This document shows, piece after piece, positions 1 to 8,639 of a stretch of DNA of 64,000 bases. The first letter of the stretch is position 1; every line of letters starts with the position of its first letter. Made by a program: the position numbers and the translations under genes. Under the pieces are notes generated by a model. That model was not told where the DNA came from, did not search any database, and was given only the letters and a program-made list of their open reading frames with translations. Source of the stretch: Poriferisodalis sp026713105 (GTDB lineage Bacteria; Actinomycetota; Acidimicrobiia; Acidimicrobiales; Poriferisodalaceae); NCBI GenBank assembly GCA_965115995.1, contig OZ220472.1, forward strand, positions 3,701,799 through 3,765,798, read 5' to 3'.

Positions 1-1923
1 CCGGCACCATTTATCACCTCCACCTTGCAGCAGGCTGCTGGTGCACGGCTGGGCTTCTCGGCCTCGCGCACCATGGCGGCTGCCCAGCGGCTGTATGAAA
101 ACGGCCGCATCACCTACATGCGCACCGACAGCACCACGCTGTCGGCTCAGGCGCTCGACGCGGCTCGGCGCATCGTCGCGGGCCGCTATGGCAGCGAGAA
201 CCTCCCGCCCAAACCTCGCACCTATACCCGCAAGGTCAAGAACGCTCAGGAAGCGCACGAGGCGATCCGCCCCGCCGGCGAGAGCTGGCCCGCTCCCGGC
301 GGCGTCGACGACCTGGGGGGCGATGCGTCGCGCCTCTACGACTTGGTGTGGCAGCGCACCGTCGCCAGCCAGATGATCGACGCCACCGGCGAGACCGTCA
401 CCATCAAGCTGGCGGGCACTGCCGTATGCGACCTGGCGCCTGCCCTCGCGCCGGCCAACGGGGCCGGACCGGGCCGCCACAGCGTCGAGCTGTCCGCCGC
501 TGGGACGGTGGTGCGCAGCCCGGGCTTCCGGCTGGTGTACGCACCGCCCCCCACCGGCACCGACGAGGAGCCCGAGCGCATCCTGCCCGACATCGACGCC
601 GGCGATTCGGCCACCGCGTTGGCGCTCGAGCCCGCTTCCCACAACACGAGCCCGCCAGCCCGCTTCACCGAGGCATCGCTGGTGCGGCGGCTCGAGGAAC
701 TCGGCGTCGGCCGCCCAAGCACCTACGCCAGCATCATCGAGACCATCCAGGCGCGTGGCTACGTGTGGAAGAAGGGCTCCTCGCTGGTGCCGGCGTTCAC
801 GGCGTTCGCCACGGTGGGCCTGATGGAGCGGCACTTCGACCGCCTGGTCGACTATGCGCTGACCGCCCGCATGGAGGAAGACCTCGACGAGATCGCGAGC
901 GGCGAGCGCGATGCGGAGCCTTGGCTGACCGAGTTCTACTTCGGCGACAAGCAAGCGCCCACGTCCGAGGCGGCGGGCGGCTTGCGCTACCTCGTTTCGG
1001 ATGACCGGCTGGCAGACATCGACGCGGCGCAGATCAACAGCATTCCCATCGGCATCGACGACGAGGGTGAGCCGGTGGTCGCCCGGGTGGGCCGATTCGG
1101 CCCGTACCTTCGACGCGGCGACGCCACCCGGCCGCTGCCCGACGACCTTGCGCCCGACGAGCTGACGATCGAACGAGCACTCGCGCTGCTCGACGAACCC
1201 ACCGAGCGCGTGCTGGGCACCGACGCCGACACCGGCCTCGACATCATCGTGCGGCCGGGCCGGTTCGGCCCCTACGTCTCGGTGGGGCGGCCCGACGAGG
1301 TCGACGAGCGCCCCCGCACGGCATCGCTGCTGAGCCATCACACACCCGAGACGATCACGCTCGACGACGCCCTGCAGCTGCTCACGCTGCCGCGGACGGT
1401 GGGAGTCGATCCTGCGGACGGGGCGGAGATCACGGTTCGCAACGGGCGGTTCGGTCCGTACCTGACGAAGGCAGCGGTGGGCGAGGCCAAAGACGAGAAC
1501 CGCAGCCTCGAGTCCGAAGCGCAGCTCTTCACGCTGACCCTGGAAGAAGCGCTGACGCTGCTGGCTCAGCCCCGGCGCCGGCGCGGCCAGCAAGCGACGA
1601 ATGCGGGTCGTGAGATCGGCACCGACCCCGACAGCGGCAAGCCGATGGTGCTCAGGGACGGCCGTTTCGGGCCGTACGTGACCGACGGTGAGTACAACGC
1701 CTCGCTGCGCCAGGGCGACGACGCCGAGACACTGACCGTCGAGCGAGCGGCGGAGCTGCTGGCGATGCGACGTGCGAGGGGACCGGCCAAGAAACGTGCG
1801 GCCCGCCGCAAGCAGCCCACCAAGAAGAAGGCGGCCAAGAAGAAGGCAGCCAAGAAGCGGGCGGCCAAGAAATCGCCTGCGAAGAAGAAACCGGCGAAAA
1901 AGTCAGACACTCCCGGCTCCTAG
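1..1923 (+). CDS. topA: DNA topoisomerase I, C-terminal part (5' truncated by window edge)
   Basis: Type IA topoisomerase that relaxes negative supercoils through a 5'-phosphotyrosine intermediate. The reading frame is open from base 1, so the Toprim domain and the true start lie outside. The active-site block ITYMRTDS holds the catalytic Tyr at about visible residue 39. Four GRFGPY repeats (about residues 365, 425, 487 and 560) are the C-terminal topoisomerase repeats usual in actinobacteria. The last 45 residues are a lysine/alanine tail (KKAAKKKAAKKRAAKK), as in mycobacterial and streptomycete TopA, where it aids DNA binding and processivity. The next gene follows after a repeat element, so topA is probably transcribed separately from it. 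Confidence 0.97.
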   Translation, partial: PAPFITSTLQQAAGARLGFSASRTMAAAQRLYENGRITYMRTDSTTLSAQALDAARRIVAGRYGSENLPPKPRTYTRKVKNAQEAHEAIRPAGESWPAPGGVDDLGGDASRLYDLVWQRTVASQMIDATGETVTIKLAGTAVCDLAPALAPANGAGPGRHSVELSAAGTVVRSPGFRLVYAPPPTGTDEEPERILPDIDAGDSATALALEPASHNTSPPARFTEASLVRRLEELGVGRPSTYASIIETIQARGYVWKKGSSLVPAFTAFATVGLMERHFDRLVDYALTARMEEDLDEIASGERDAEPWLTEFYFGDKQAPTSEAAGGLRYLVSDDRLADIDAAQINSIPIGIDDEGEPVVARVGRFGPYLRRGDATRPLPDDLAPDELTIERALALLDEPTERVLGTDADTGLDIIVRPGRFGPYVSVGRPDEVDERPRTASLLSHHTPETITLDDALQLLTLPRTVGVDPADGAEITVRNGRFGPYLTKAAVGEAKDENRSLESEAQLFTLTLEEALTLLAQPRRRRGQQATNAGREIGTDPDSGKPMVLRDGRFGPYVTDGEYNASLRQGDDAETLTVERAAELLAMRRARGPAKKRAARRKQPTKKKAAKKKAAKKRAAKKSPAKKKPAKKSDTPGS

Positions 1924-1965
1924 ATCAAGCGCGGATTGGCAGACCTTCTCGTCGCGCTGCCTGTT

Positions 1966-2050
1966 GCTTCCCGCTCTTGTTCCCAATGCTCATGTGATTG
2001 GGCTCACGGGCCGCTCGGGCCACGGCTTCGCCATTTGGCTCAGCCTCCTA
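1966..2050 (+). repeat. Repeat family A, copy A1
   Basis: About 85 nt of a dispersed element. Its 31-nt core (2002-2032) recurs at 37682, 42262 and, inverted, at 61783. The unit begins with TTCCCGCTCTTGTTC and ends with GGCTCAGCCT (2037-2046). That end motif directly precedes a TAGCCT hexamer serving the downstream gene. The core contains a short dyad (GGCC, 5 nt, GGCC). Confidence 0.8.
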
Positions 2051-2054
2051 GCCT
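2049..2054 (+). promoter_or_regulatory. -10 element TAGCCT for the MFS gene
   Basis: TANNNT hexamer 10 nt before the ATG at 2065. It lies at the end of repeat copy A1, so the repeat seems to supply the promoter. No Shine-Dalgarno sequence is seen. Confidence 0.45.
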
Positions 2055-2064
2055 GCTGAGTGCC

Positions 2065-3549
2065 ATGAGTTCGGATAGCTCGAACCCCTCGTTCGACGGC
2101 TCGGACGCGTCCGATGTTGACGCTGGGACCGGCAATGGAAGCGATGACGAGGCTCCGCGGCCCGGATTATTCGCAGCGCCGGGATTCCTGCGCCTGTGGG
2201 TGGCGCAGGTCGTCAGCTCGTTCGGCGACTGGATCGGGCTGCTTGCCACCATCGAGGTGGCGCGGCGCATCGGCGGCGACCAGCCGGGTTCGGCCATCGC
2301 ATTGGTGGTGACGGCACGGGTGCTGCCGGGTTTCTTCTTGGCGTCGGCGGGCGGCATCATCGTGGACCGCTTCAACCGCAAGCGGCTGCTGGTCATCTGC
2401 GACATCGCGCGGGCCAGCGTGCTGCTGACGATCCCATTCATCGACCGGGTGTGGCTGCTGGTGCTGGCATCGCTGGCCCTCGAACTGGCCACCTCGCTGT
2501 GGAGCCCGGCCAAGGAGGCGATCGTCCCCAACATCGTGCCCGCCCGGCACCTCACCGCCGCCAACTCGCTGGGCCTGGTGGCCGCTTACGGCACGTTCCC
2601 GCTGGGCGCCGCCGCCTTTGCCGCCATGGCGAAGCTGGGCGAGCTGATCGGCTGGACCGATATCGGCCAGGTGGAAATGTCGCTGGTCCTCGACTCGGCG
2701 ACGTTCCTGATCGCCGCAGCAATCATCGCGACGCTGCCGCTCTCCTCGCACATCACCGCCGCGCACGCCAAGCGCGACACCGGCCGCCGCGTCGACTGGC
2801 GCCAAGGCTTCCGCGAGCTGCGCGAAGGCTGGGACTTCATCGCCCTCAACCCGCAAGTCCGCGCCGTGCTCGTGGGCTTGGGCACCGGCATGATCGGCGG
2901 CGGGATGCTGGTGCCGCTCGGCGCGGTCTACAACGACGAGGTGCTCGGCGCCGGCAGCGCCGGCTTCAGCTCGATCCTGGTGGCGATGGGCCTCGGCGTG
3001 GGCGGCGGGGTGGCGTTGGTGACGCTGCTGCAGAGCGCCGCGAACTATCTGGGCCGCCAGTCCGCGTTGGCTGCGGAAGGGCGTGCCCGCCTCTTTGTGT
3101 TCTCGGTGTTCCTCGCCGGTGCGTCGCTGATGTTTGCCGCCTCGGCGTCCATCACGCTGTTGGTGCTCGGGGGGGTCCTGCTGCTTGGGCTGGCTGCGGG
3201 GTCGGTGTATGTCACCGGGCTGACGCTGCTGCACGAGAACGTGGAGGAGGTGCTGCGTGGGCGGGTCTTTGCGGCCATGTACACGCTGGTGCGGTTCTGC
3301 CTGCTCATCTCCATGGCGGCCGGCGGGTTCTTGTCTGACGGCTTCCAGTGGCTCTTTGACGTCGTGTTCAACAACGAGATCTCCATCGGCGGCTCAGTGC
3401 TGGCACTGCCCGGCGTGCGAGGTGCCCTGTGGCTGGGAGCTCTGCTGATCCTGATGGCGGGCGTCCTGGCTGGGATCTCACTGCGCAGCCGACGTGGCGA
3501 GGGGCGCAGGGCGCCGCACGCCGCAGGCAGCGCCGGGGACAGCGCATGA
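2065..3549 (+). CDS. Major facilitator superfamily transporter
   Basis: Multi-spanning inner-membrane permease of about 494 residues with roughly 12 hydrophobic segments. The cytoplasmic loop between helices 2 and 3 carries DRFNRKRLL, the usual MFS signature. Overall it resembles the EntS/MFS_3 exporters, but the substrate cannot be read from sequence. The N-terminal 35 residues are Ser/Asp-rich and probably disordered. The ATG at 2065 is chosen because the -10 box and repeat A1 lie just before it; the longer open frame upstream translates repeat DNA. The stop overlaps the tmk start (ATGA), so the two are co-transcribed. Confidence 0.85.
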   Translation: MSSDSSNPSFDGSDASDVDAGTGNGSDDEAPRPGLFAAPGFLRLWVAQVVSSFGDWIGLLATIEVARRIGGDQPGSAIALVVTARVLPGFFLASAGGIIVDRFNRKRLLVICDIARASVLLTIPFIDRVWLLVLASLALELATSLWSPAKEAIVPNIVPARHLTAANSLGLVAAYGTFPLGAAAFAAMAKLGELIGWTDIGQVEMSLVLDSATFLIAAAIIATLPLSSHITAAHAKRDTGRRVDWRQGFRELREGWDFIALNPQVRAVLVGLGTGMIGGGMLVPLGAVYNDEVLGAGSAGFSSILVAMGLGVGGGVALVTLLQSAANYLGRQSALAAEGRARLFVFSVFLAGASLMFAASASITLLVLGGVLLLGLAAGSVYVTGLTLLHENVEEVLRGRVFAAMYTLVRFCLLISMAAGGFLSDGFQWLFDVVFNNEISIGGSVLALPGVRGALWLGALLILMAGVLAGISLRSRRGEGRRAPHAAGSAGDSA

Positions 3550-4280
3550 GTGCCCGAGGCCGCTACATCGCGCTGGAAGGCTTCGACGGCAGCGGCAAGT
3601 CGACCCAGGCAGAGATGCTGGCAACCCACCTCGATGCCGTCGCCACCCGTGAGCCAGGCGGGACGCCGCTCGGCGCTTCGCTGCGTGAGGTGCTGTTGCA
3701 TTCGCCGTCAGAGAATGCGCCCGCAGCGCGCACCGAAGCGCTGCTGTTTGCCGCTGATCGATCCCAGCACATCGCCACGGTGGTTGCGCCGGCACTCGAA
3801 GCGGGCCGAGACGTCGTGACCGACCGTTCCTATGGCTCGACTCTGGCGTACCAGGGCTATGGCCGGGGGTTGCCTCTCGACGATCTCCGTGACCTGATCG
3901 ACTACGCCTCCCGCCGACCGGCGGGCGCGTCGAGCGAACTGCCCGAGATCATCCTGCCCGACGTCGTCGTGCTGCTCGATGTGCCGCTGGTCGACGCGGA
4001 TCGACGTGTGCACCATCTCGATCGCGTCGGCGGCGAGCAGATGTCGTTGCTGGAGTCTGGTTCGACGGCTGATCCCGAGGCGGGACAGTCCGGAAGCGAC
4101 GGGCCGGATCGGCTGGAGGGCGAAGCGCTGCAGTTCGCGCTGCGGGTGTGGCGCAGCTACCGCGAGCTGTGCAATGCAGAACCTGATCGCTGGGTCCGCG
4201 TGGATGCCGCCGGCAGCGTCAGCAAGGTTGCCGAGCGGGTGCGCGCGGCGGTTGCCGAGCATCCCGCGATGGCGGATTGA
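3546..4280 (+). CDS. tmk: Thymidylate kinase
   Basis: Phosphorylates dTMP to dTDP. The P-loop EGFDGSGKST lies near residue 12, followed by TREPGGTPLG (dTMP binding) and DRSYGSTLAYQG. At about 244 residues it is 30-40 longer than usual. The extra length sits after the VHHLDR segment as a Ser/Gly/Asp-rich insert (about residues 163-186), a low-complexity expansion of the kind seen in several other enzymes here. The start is fixed by the ATGA overlap with the transporter gene. The delta-prime gene follows 10 nt later, so a replication/nucleotide operon is likely. Confidence 0.95.
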   Translation: MSARGRYIALEGFDGSGKSTQAEMLATHLDAVATREPGGTPLGASLREVLLHSPSENAPAARTEALLFAADRSQHIATVVAPALEAGRDVVTDRSYGSTLAYQGYGRGLPLDDLRDLIDYASRRPAGASSELPEIILPDVVVLLDVPLVDADRRVHHLDRVGGEQMSLLESGSTADPEAGQSGSDGPDRLEGEALQFALRVWRSYRELCNAEPDRWVRVDAAGSVSKVAERVRAAVAEHPAMAD

Positions 4281-4290
4281 GGCGTTCGCG

Positions 4291-5727
4291 GTGGCATCAC
4301 AAGCCGGCGGCCCATCCGATACCGAGAGTTCAGACGAGCCGCCTGGCGCCGAAGACCCAGCCGAGGCCCCGGCCACGTCTGAGCCGCCTCGCGCAGCCGA
4401 GCCCGCCCCGCTGTCGCTGTTCGACTTCGGAGATGAGCCTGCGGCTCCGCCACCCCCCACTCCCGATCCGCCGCCGCCGGAGCCCGCATCCAAGCCCGCG
4501 TCCACTGCTGACGTCCCAGCCGCCCCCGCGGTCGCGCCGCTCCCGGTTCAACCTGACCGGTCGGAGCCGGCGGCTGAATCGACACCAGCTAGAGCCGAGC
4601 GTGCAGCGGCGACACCTGCCGCCGCTGAGGCCCCGGTTCCCGCTGCCCGATCAACGCTCAATGAGTCGCCGACCGACGAGCCGCCGGTCGGCAACCTGCT
4701 CGACGGCATCGCCGGTCAGCCCGCAGCCGTTGACCGCCTGCGGGCAGCGCTTGCCTCGCCGCTGCCGGCGTACCTGTTCGTCGGCCCCGCGGGTGCCGGG
4801 CTGCGCAGCGCGGCCTGCCGGTTTGCGGGCGAACTGCTGGCGGCGCGCAGCGCGACCCCCGAGCGTGAGCGCCGCCTTGCGCTCGCCGAGCAGCATCCCG
4901 ACCTGCTCGTGTTCGACCGTGTCGGCGCAGCCATGACGGCCGGGCAGGCTCGCGACGCCGTGCGCGCCGCCGCTGCAGCGCCCGTGTCCGGCGAGCAGAA
5001 GGTCATCGTGCTCAGCGACGTCGACCGCGCCGCGCAGAGCGCGCCGATCCTGCTCAAGTCGGTCGAGGAGCCGCCGCCGTCGACGGTGTTCGTGCTGCTC
5101 GCCGAGGAGGTCAACCGGTCGATGGAGACGCTGGCCTCGCGCTGCGCACGCGTCGACTTCGAGGCGCTGGGCGAATCCGACCTGCACGCAATCCTCGTCG
5201 CCGGGGGCGTCGAGGCTGGCCGTGCCAGCTTCGCCGTGGCCGCGGCCGGCGGCTCGATCGATCGTGCCCGCCTGCTCGCCTCCGACGACGACGCTGCTGT
5301 GCGGATCGAGACGTGGCGAGGGCTGCGGGGTTCGCTGAACGGCAGCGCGGCCGCGGCGATGGCCGCTGCGGACGCTGCGCTGGAGGCGACCGAGCAGGCA
5401 GCAGCGCCCCTCGAAGCCCGTCACGAGGCCGAGCGTGCGGCAGCCGATGAGCGGGCCGAGCTGTACGGGACGAACGTCGGCCGCAGCTCGCTCGACGAGC
5501 GCCACCGGCGTGAGCTGCGCCGCGTGCGCACCGACGAGCTGACGATGGGACTGGCAGTGCTGGCCGCACAGATCCGCGACGAAGCCAGCAGCGGCAACCT
5601 GCGGCCCGAGCCGGCCGCGGGGCAGCTCCACGCCATCGGCGACGCAGCCGAAGCACTGCGCTTCAACGCGAACCAGCGATTGGCCCTGGGCTGTCTGTTC
5701 ATCCGCCTCGGCCACTCACCCCGCTGA
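4291..5727 (+). CDS. holB: DNA polymerase III subunit delta' (clamp loader)
   Basis: Clamp-loader subunit that helps place the beta clamp on DNA. After a disordered Pro/Ala/Glu-rich region of about 130 residues, an AAA+ fold starts at NLLDGIAGQPAAVDRL. The Walker A position reads GPAGAGLRS and lacks the lysine, as expected for delta', which does not hydrolyse ATP. LSDVDRAAQSAPILLKSVEEPP and SRCARVDF match the conserved sensor region. At about 478 residues it is longer than the usual 330-400 because of the N-terminal tail. The GTG at 4291, 10 nt after tmk, is the best start; the frame is open further upstream inside tmk. Confidence 0.85.
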   Translation: MASQAGGPSDTESSDEPPGAEDPAEAPATSEPPRAAEPAPLSLFDFGDEPAAPPPPTPDPPPPEPASKPASTADVPAAPAVAPLPVQPDRSEPAAESTPARAERAAATPAAAEAPVPAARSTLNESPTDEPPVGNLLDGIAGQPAAVDRLRAALASPLPAYLFVGPAGAGLRSAACRFAGELLAARSATPERERRLALAEQHPDLLVFDRVGAAMTAGQARDAVRAAAAAPVSGEQKVIVLSDVDRAAQSAPILLKSVEEPPPSTVFVLLAEEVNRSMETLASRCARVDFEALGESDLHAILVAGGVEAGRASFAVAAAGGSIDRARLLASDDDAAVRIETWRGLRGSLNGSAAAAMAAADAALEATEQAAAPLEARHEAERAAADERAELYGTNVGRSSLDERHRRELRRVRTDELTMGLAVLAAQIRDEASSGNLRPEPAAGQLHAIGDAAEALRFNANQRLALGCLFIRLGHSPR

Positions 5728-5760
5728 GACCCGCCGACGAGTCAGCCGCGGCAGCCGGCG

Positions 5761-5832
5761 AGCCCGAGGTGGGGATTGAACCCACGACCTGCTCTTTACG
5801 AGAGAGCCGCTCTGCCACTGAGCTACTCGGGC
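5761..5832 (-). tRNA. tRNA-Thr, anticodon CGT
   Basis: Cloverleaf on the minus strand: acceptor GCCCGAG pairs with CTCGGGC, D arm GCTC/GAGC, anticodon stem GCTCT/AGAGC with loop CTCGTAA (anticodon CGT, reading ACG), T arm GTGGG-TTCAATC-CCCAC. The discriminator base is T and no CCA is encoded. It shares its acceptor and T stems with the TGT isoacceptor at 33.6 kb. Confidence 0.95.
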
Positions 5833-6186
5833 CGGAGTTGGTGCGAAGACAGGCGCCAAATTCGGCGCGTCGTTCTCAATCTTCGAATTGAGGTTCATGC
5901 CAGCGCTGTGTTGCGGGCGCTGAGGCTAGCGCGACGGTTCAGGAGTGCGTCTGTGCTTGTTTGGGCGCGTCCGCCATTTAGACGACGCTTGCAGTCGCTG
6001 ACCCCAATGTGGTCGGGGCGCAGTCGAGCGTTCGGGACTCGAGCCGGCAGGTGGGCCTCGTGGGGGTGCCTCTTGTTTCCCGCGGGTGTTCGCTGCGTTG
6101 ACTGGGCGCTCGGGTCGTGGCGTCGGCTGCCGGCGGCACATCGAACGGTGTGCGGACAAGTGTTTGCAATTGGCTGCGTACGTGTG
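5833..6186. other. Intergenic region upstream of the HNH gene
   Basis: About 350 nt without a convincing gene. It holds a small hairpin (CTCAAT/ATTGAG, near 5876-5893) just upstream of the tRNA 5' end. The plus frame of the HNH gene is open across it, but codon use looks non-coding and the strong start signal lies at its 3' end. Confidence 0.5.
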
Positions 6187-6192
6187 TATGCT
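6187..6192 (+). promoter_or_regulatory. -10 element TATGCT for the HNH gene
   Basis: TANNNT hexamer ending 6 nt before the ATG at 6199. This spacing puts transcription start on or beside the start codon (leaderless) and decides between that ATG and the longer open frame. Confidence 0.6.
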
Positions 6193-6198
6193 TGTCTC

Positions 6199-7641
6199 AT
6201 GTTCGGCGACGTGATCCGCGAGTTGGCTCCCGGCCTTGTCGAAGGCTGCGAGACGGGCGACGGGCCCGATGCTGTGCGGAATGACGACGTGGGGGCATGG
6301 CCCGATCCGGCGTCGGTGTGGCGTCATGACGACGCAGCCGACGGGGCCGATTCGCTGCGGAGCGCCGGCCGCGGCGACGGGGCCGGCCGGCACGACGGTG
6401 CTGTGGGACTGGGCGGGCTGGGGTCATTGGGATACGGCGATCTGCAGGGCCTCGTGGTCGAGCTGGCCGCTGAACGGGCGCGCGTCGAGGGCCGCTATCT
6501 GGCGGCGGTGGCCGAGATGGCAGCGCGCCACGGCGCCCAGGCCGCGGCCTATGTGCTGCGCGACCAGACACGCCTGAACGCGTCCCAGGCCCGCAGCGAG
6601 GCCCGCCTGGCCGAAACCCTCGCCGCCGAAGGCATGACAGCCACATTGGACGCGATGCAGGCCGGCGAGATCGGCATGGCGCACGCCAAAGTGATCGCCC
6701 GCGAAGCCCCCAAGAAGCACCGCCGCAGCGAAGCGAGCTTTCTCGAGCTGTGCCGGGTCTATCCCTCCGACACCGTCGCCCGTCACCCGCTCGCGTATGA
6801 GAGCTTGGAGGTGTTCGCGGATCTCGACGCTGAGGCCGCCGCGAAGGACCTCAGCCCGCTCGACGCAGAACTCGCCCACCAGCATGCCCAGCGGTGGGGC
6901 TCGATGAAGCTCGGCGATGACGGCATGTGGCACCTCAACGGCACCTTCGACTTCCTCGCCGGACGCCACATCAACACCGCCCTGCAGGCCATGGTGCGCT
7001 CGCTTCGCCGCCGCGCCGACACCGCCGACAGCACGACTGCAGAACACGACGACGCAAACAGCGGCACAGAAGCTGACGGCTCCGGGGTTGTGCCGACTCG
7101 TGCGCAGCTCACCGCGGACGCGATCGCCGATCTGATCGCCGGCACCTCCAACACCCGGCGACGCAACACCAGCCTGGTGATCATCGCCGACTACGACGTC
7201 GTCAACGACCGGCTCGCCAACCCCCGCCTCGACGACGGCACACCACTGTCGGCCAAGATGGTTGCCGAACACGCCGTCGACGCCGACGTGTTGCCCGCAG
7301 TGTTCACATCAGACTGGTCCGAGCTCGCGCTGGGCCGCACACGCAACGCCAACGACGCCCAACGCCTCATCCTCGCCATCCGCGACGGCGGCTGCATCGG
7401 CTGCGACCTCACTTCCGAGCACACCGAATCCCACCACATCGACTACTACGAGAACGGCGGCCTCACCGAGGTACCCAACCTCGCATCACTGTGCCACCAC
7501 TGCCACTCAAGCCTGCACCGACACAGCACACCCATCGACACACCACCCAACGGCAAACCCCGCCTCCAACAGCACAGCTACCCACCCACCCACCCCGACA
7601 GCACAGACCCGAGCCGGCCCGACAGCACCGACCCGCCGTAA
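6199..7641 (+). CDS. HNH endonuclease signature / DUF222 (13E12 repeat family) protein
   Basis: Protein of about 480 residues with an N-terminal DUF222 helical region (about 70-350) and a C-terminal HNH domain. The HNH core reads CIGCDL...SHHIDYY...GGLTEVPNLASLCHHCH, with two CxxC-type zinc pairs and the histidines of the metal site. This is the 13E12 repeat family, multicopy in mycobacteria and relatives and often near mobile DNA; a biological role is not established. The C-terminus holds two copies of a DSTDP motif. It sits alone between a tRNA gene and a convergent gene, which fits an accessory insertion. Confidence 0.88.
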   Translation: MFGDVIRELAPGLVEGCETGDGPDAVRNDDVGAWPDPASVWRHDDAADGADSLRSAGRGDGAGRHDGAVGLGGLGSLGYGDLQGLVVELAAERARVEGRYLAAVAEMAARHGAQAAAYVLRDQTRLNASQARSEARLAETLAAEGMTATLDAMQAGEIGMAHAKVIAREAPKKHRRSEASFLELCRVYPSDTVARHPLAYESLEVFADLDAEAAAKDLSPLDAELAHQHAQRWGSMKLGDDGMWHLNGTFDFLAGRHINTALQAMVRSLRRRADTADSTTAEHDDANSGTEADGSGVVPTRAQLTADAIADLIAGTSNTRRRNTSLVIIADYDVVNDRLANPRLDDGTPLSAKMVAEHAVDADVLPAVFTSDWSELALGRTRNANDAQRLILAIRDGGCIGCDLTSEHTESHHIDYYENGGLTEVPNLASLCHHCHSSLHRHSTPIDTPPNGKPRLQQHSYPPTHPDSTDPSRPDSTDPP

Positions 7642-7648
7642 GCACCAC

Positions 7649-7682
7649 CCCACGGCCCGCCCCGCCGAACACCGCCCGTGGG
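7649..7682. terminator. Hairpin between convergent genes
   Basis: CCCACGG (7649-7655) pairs with CCGTGGG (7676-7682) over a C-rich 20-nt loop. It lies between the stops of two converging genes, so it may end transcription both ways. There is no U-tract. Confidence 0.4.
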
Positions 7683-7699
7683 AGGCGGGTCGGTTGTGG

Positions 7700-8356
7700 C
7701 TATCGCAGGGAGAACGGCGGGTAGCGGTCGGTGATGAGCAGCCACATGTAGGCCCCGACCCGCAGCCCCCAGCGGTGCACGCCCAGCACGAATGTGAAGA
7801 GCTCTCGTGGGTAGCGGCCGGTGAAGATGATGGCGATCCATGCCAGCACCACGCAGATGATCGCTGCCACGGCGAGCACCGCCAGCACGATGTAGTGCGG
7901 GATTGCCAGCAGCCACTTGACCAAGGGCAGCCAGCGGTTCAGGTCCCGGGACGCGTCGGGATAGTCGAGGTCGAGATGTACTGCCTGCTCCTCGTCGGTG
8001 GAGGGGTACTCGTCTCGCATCAGCGACGCGTAGGCGTTGACGCGTGCGGTGAACCGCATCAGCTCGAGGTTCCAATCGAACCACCAGCGGGGGTACTTGC
8101 GTCGGAACAGCAGCATGAGCAGCGACGGCCCGAACAGCCCGCCGGCTGTGACGGCCGCTGCCACGTTCGCCTGACCAGGATTCCAGTTGCTGGCGATGGA
8201 GCCAGAGACCAGGCCCGCAAGGATCGCGATGGGAATGACCAGGATGATGCGGAAGAACGTCTTGGCCCGGCTGAGCCCAGCCTCGGGATAGTCGACATCC
8301 AGCCTGGCCGGGTAGCTGTGCTCCATAGAACCGCCTGTGCTGCCGGCATCCGACAT
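7700..8356 (-). CDS. DUF4389 domain membrane protein
   Basis: Integral membrane protein of 218 residues with at least three hydrophobic segments (about residues 35-53, 68-83, and 155-180). Conserved tracts such as YPARLDVDYPE, RKYPRWWFDW and GRYPRELFTFVLGV fit DUF4389, whose function is unknown. Unlike most neighbours it has a good Shine-Dalgarno sequence (AGGAG, about 8 nt before the ATG). It converges on the HNH gene and is divergent from the small membrane protein gene. Confidence 0.85.
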   Translation of the reverse strand: MSDAGSTGGSMEHSYPARLDVDYPEAGLSRAKTFFRIILVIPIAILAGLVSGSIASNWNPGQANVAAAVTAGGLFGPSLLMLLFRRKYPRWWFDWNLELMRFTARVNAYASLMRDEYPSTDEEQAVHLDLDYPDASRDLNRWLPLVKWLLAIPHYIVLAVLAVAAIICVVLAWIAIIFTGRYPRELFTFVLGVHRWGLRVGAYMWLLITDRYPPFSLR

Positions 8357-8483
8357 GAATGTGTCTCCTCATTTGTGCCAGTCCGGGAGCTTAGTTGGGC
8401 AGCTTCCGCTCGATAACCACCGCTATTGCCGGTAGTCCGTTCATCCGGGCAGCTCCGCCCGGGGTTCCGGCGCAGTCGGCCAC

Positions 8484-8489
8484 TAATAT
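8484..8489 (+). promoter_or_regulatory. -10 element TAATAT
   Basis: Hexamer 7 nt before the ATG at 8497, consistent with a leaderless mRNA for the small membrane protein and the metalloprotease downstream. Confidence 0.55.
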
Positions 8490-8496
8490 CTGCGTC

Positions 8497-8631
8497 ATGA
8501 ACCTCCTTGCCGCGCAGGTCTGGCACTACTGGCTGGCGGTCCCGCTCACCGTGGTGACGGTGCTGACCGTCTTCAAGCTGGTTGCGGGCTACGTGCAAAA
8601 GGTGGTTGCTCCGCGCTACCCCAAGCGCTGA
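8497..8631 (+). CDS. Small single-span membrane protein
   Basis: A 44-residue protein with one hydrophobic helix (about residues 7-32) and a basic C-terminal tail ending VVAPRYPKR. The ATG at 8497 is preferred because of the -10 box 7 nt upstream; the frame is open earlier without a credible start signal. It ends 8 nt before the metalloprotease gene and is probably co-transcribed with it. Similar very small proteins accompany this protease family in related actinobacteria as far as I recall, but the function is unknown. Confidence 0.65.
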   Translation: MNLLAAQVWHYWLAVPLTVVTVLTVFKLVAGYVQKVVAPRYPKR

Positions 8632-8639
8632 GCCGCAAG

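Noticed and set aside
2167..3234. Long antisense open frames over the MFS gene
   Set aside because: Gln/Arg/His-rich composition typical of antisense frames in GC-rich DNA; the plus frame carries clear MFS motifs.
4291..4690. The proline-rich start of the delta' gene as a separate protein
   Set aside because: It is continuous with the AAA+ domain, has no stop, and disordered tails are common on this subunit in actinobacteria.
6199..7641. The HNH gene as an insertion sequence
   Set aside because: No terminal inverted repeats or target duplications were seen and DUF222-HNH proteins are not transposases.
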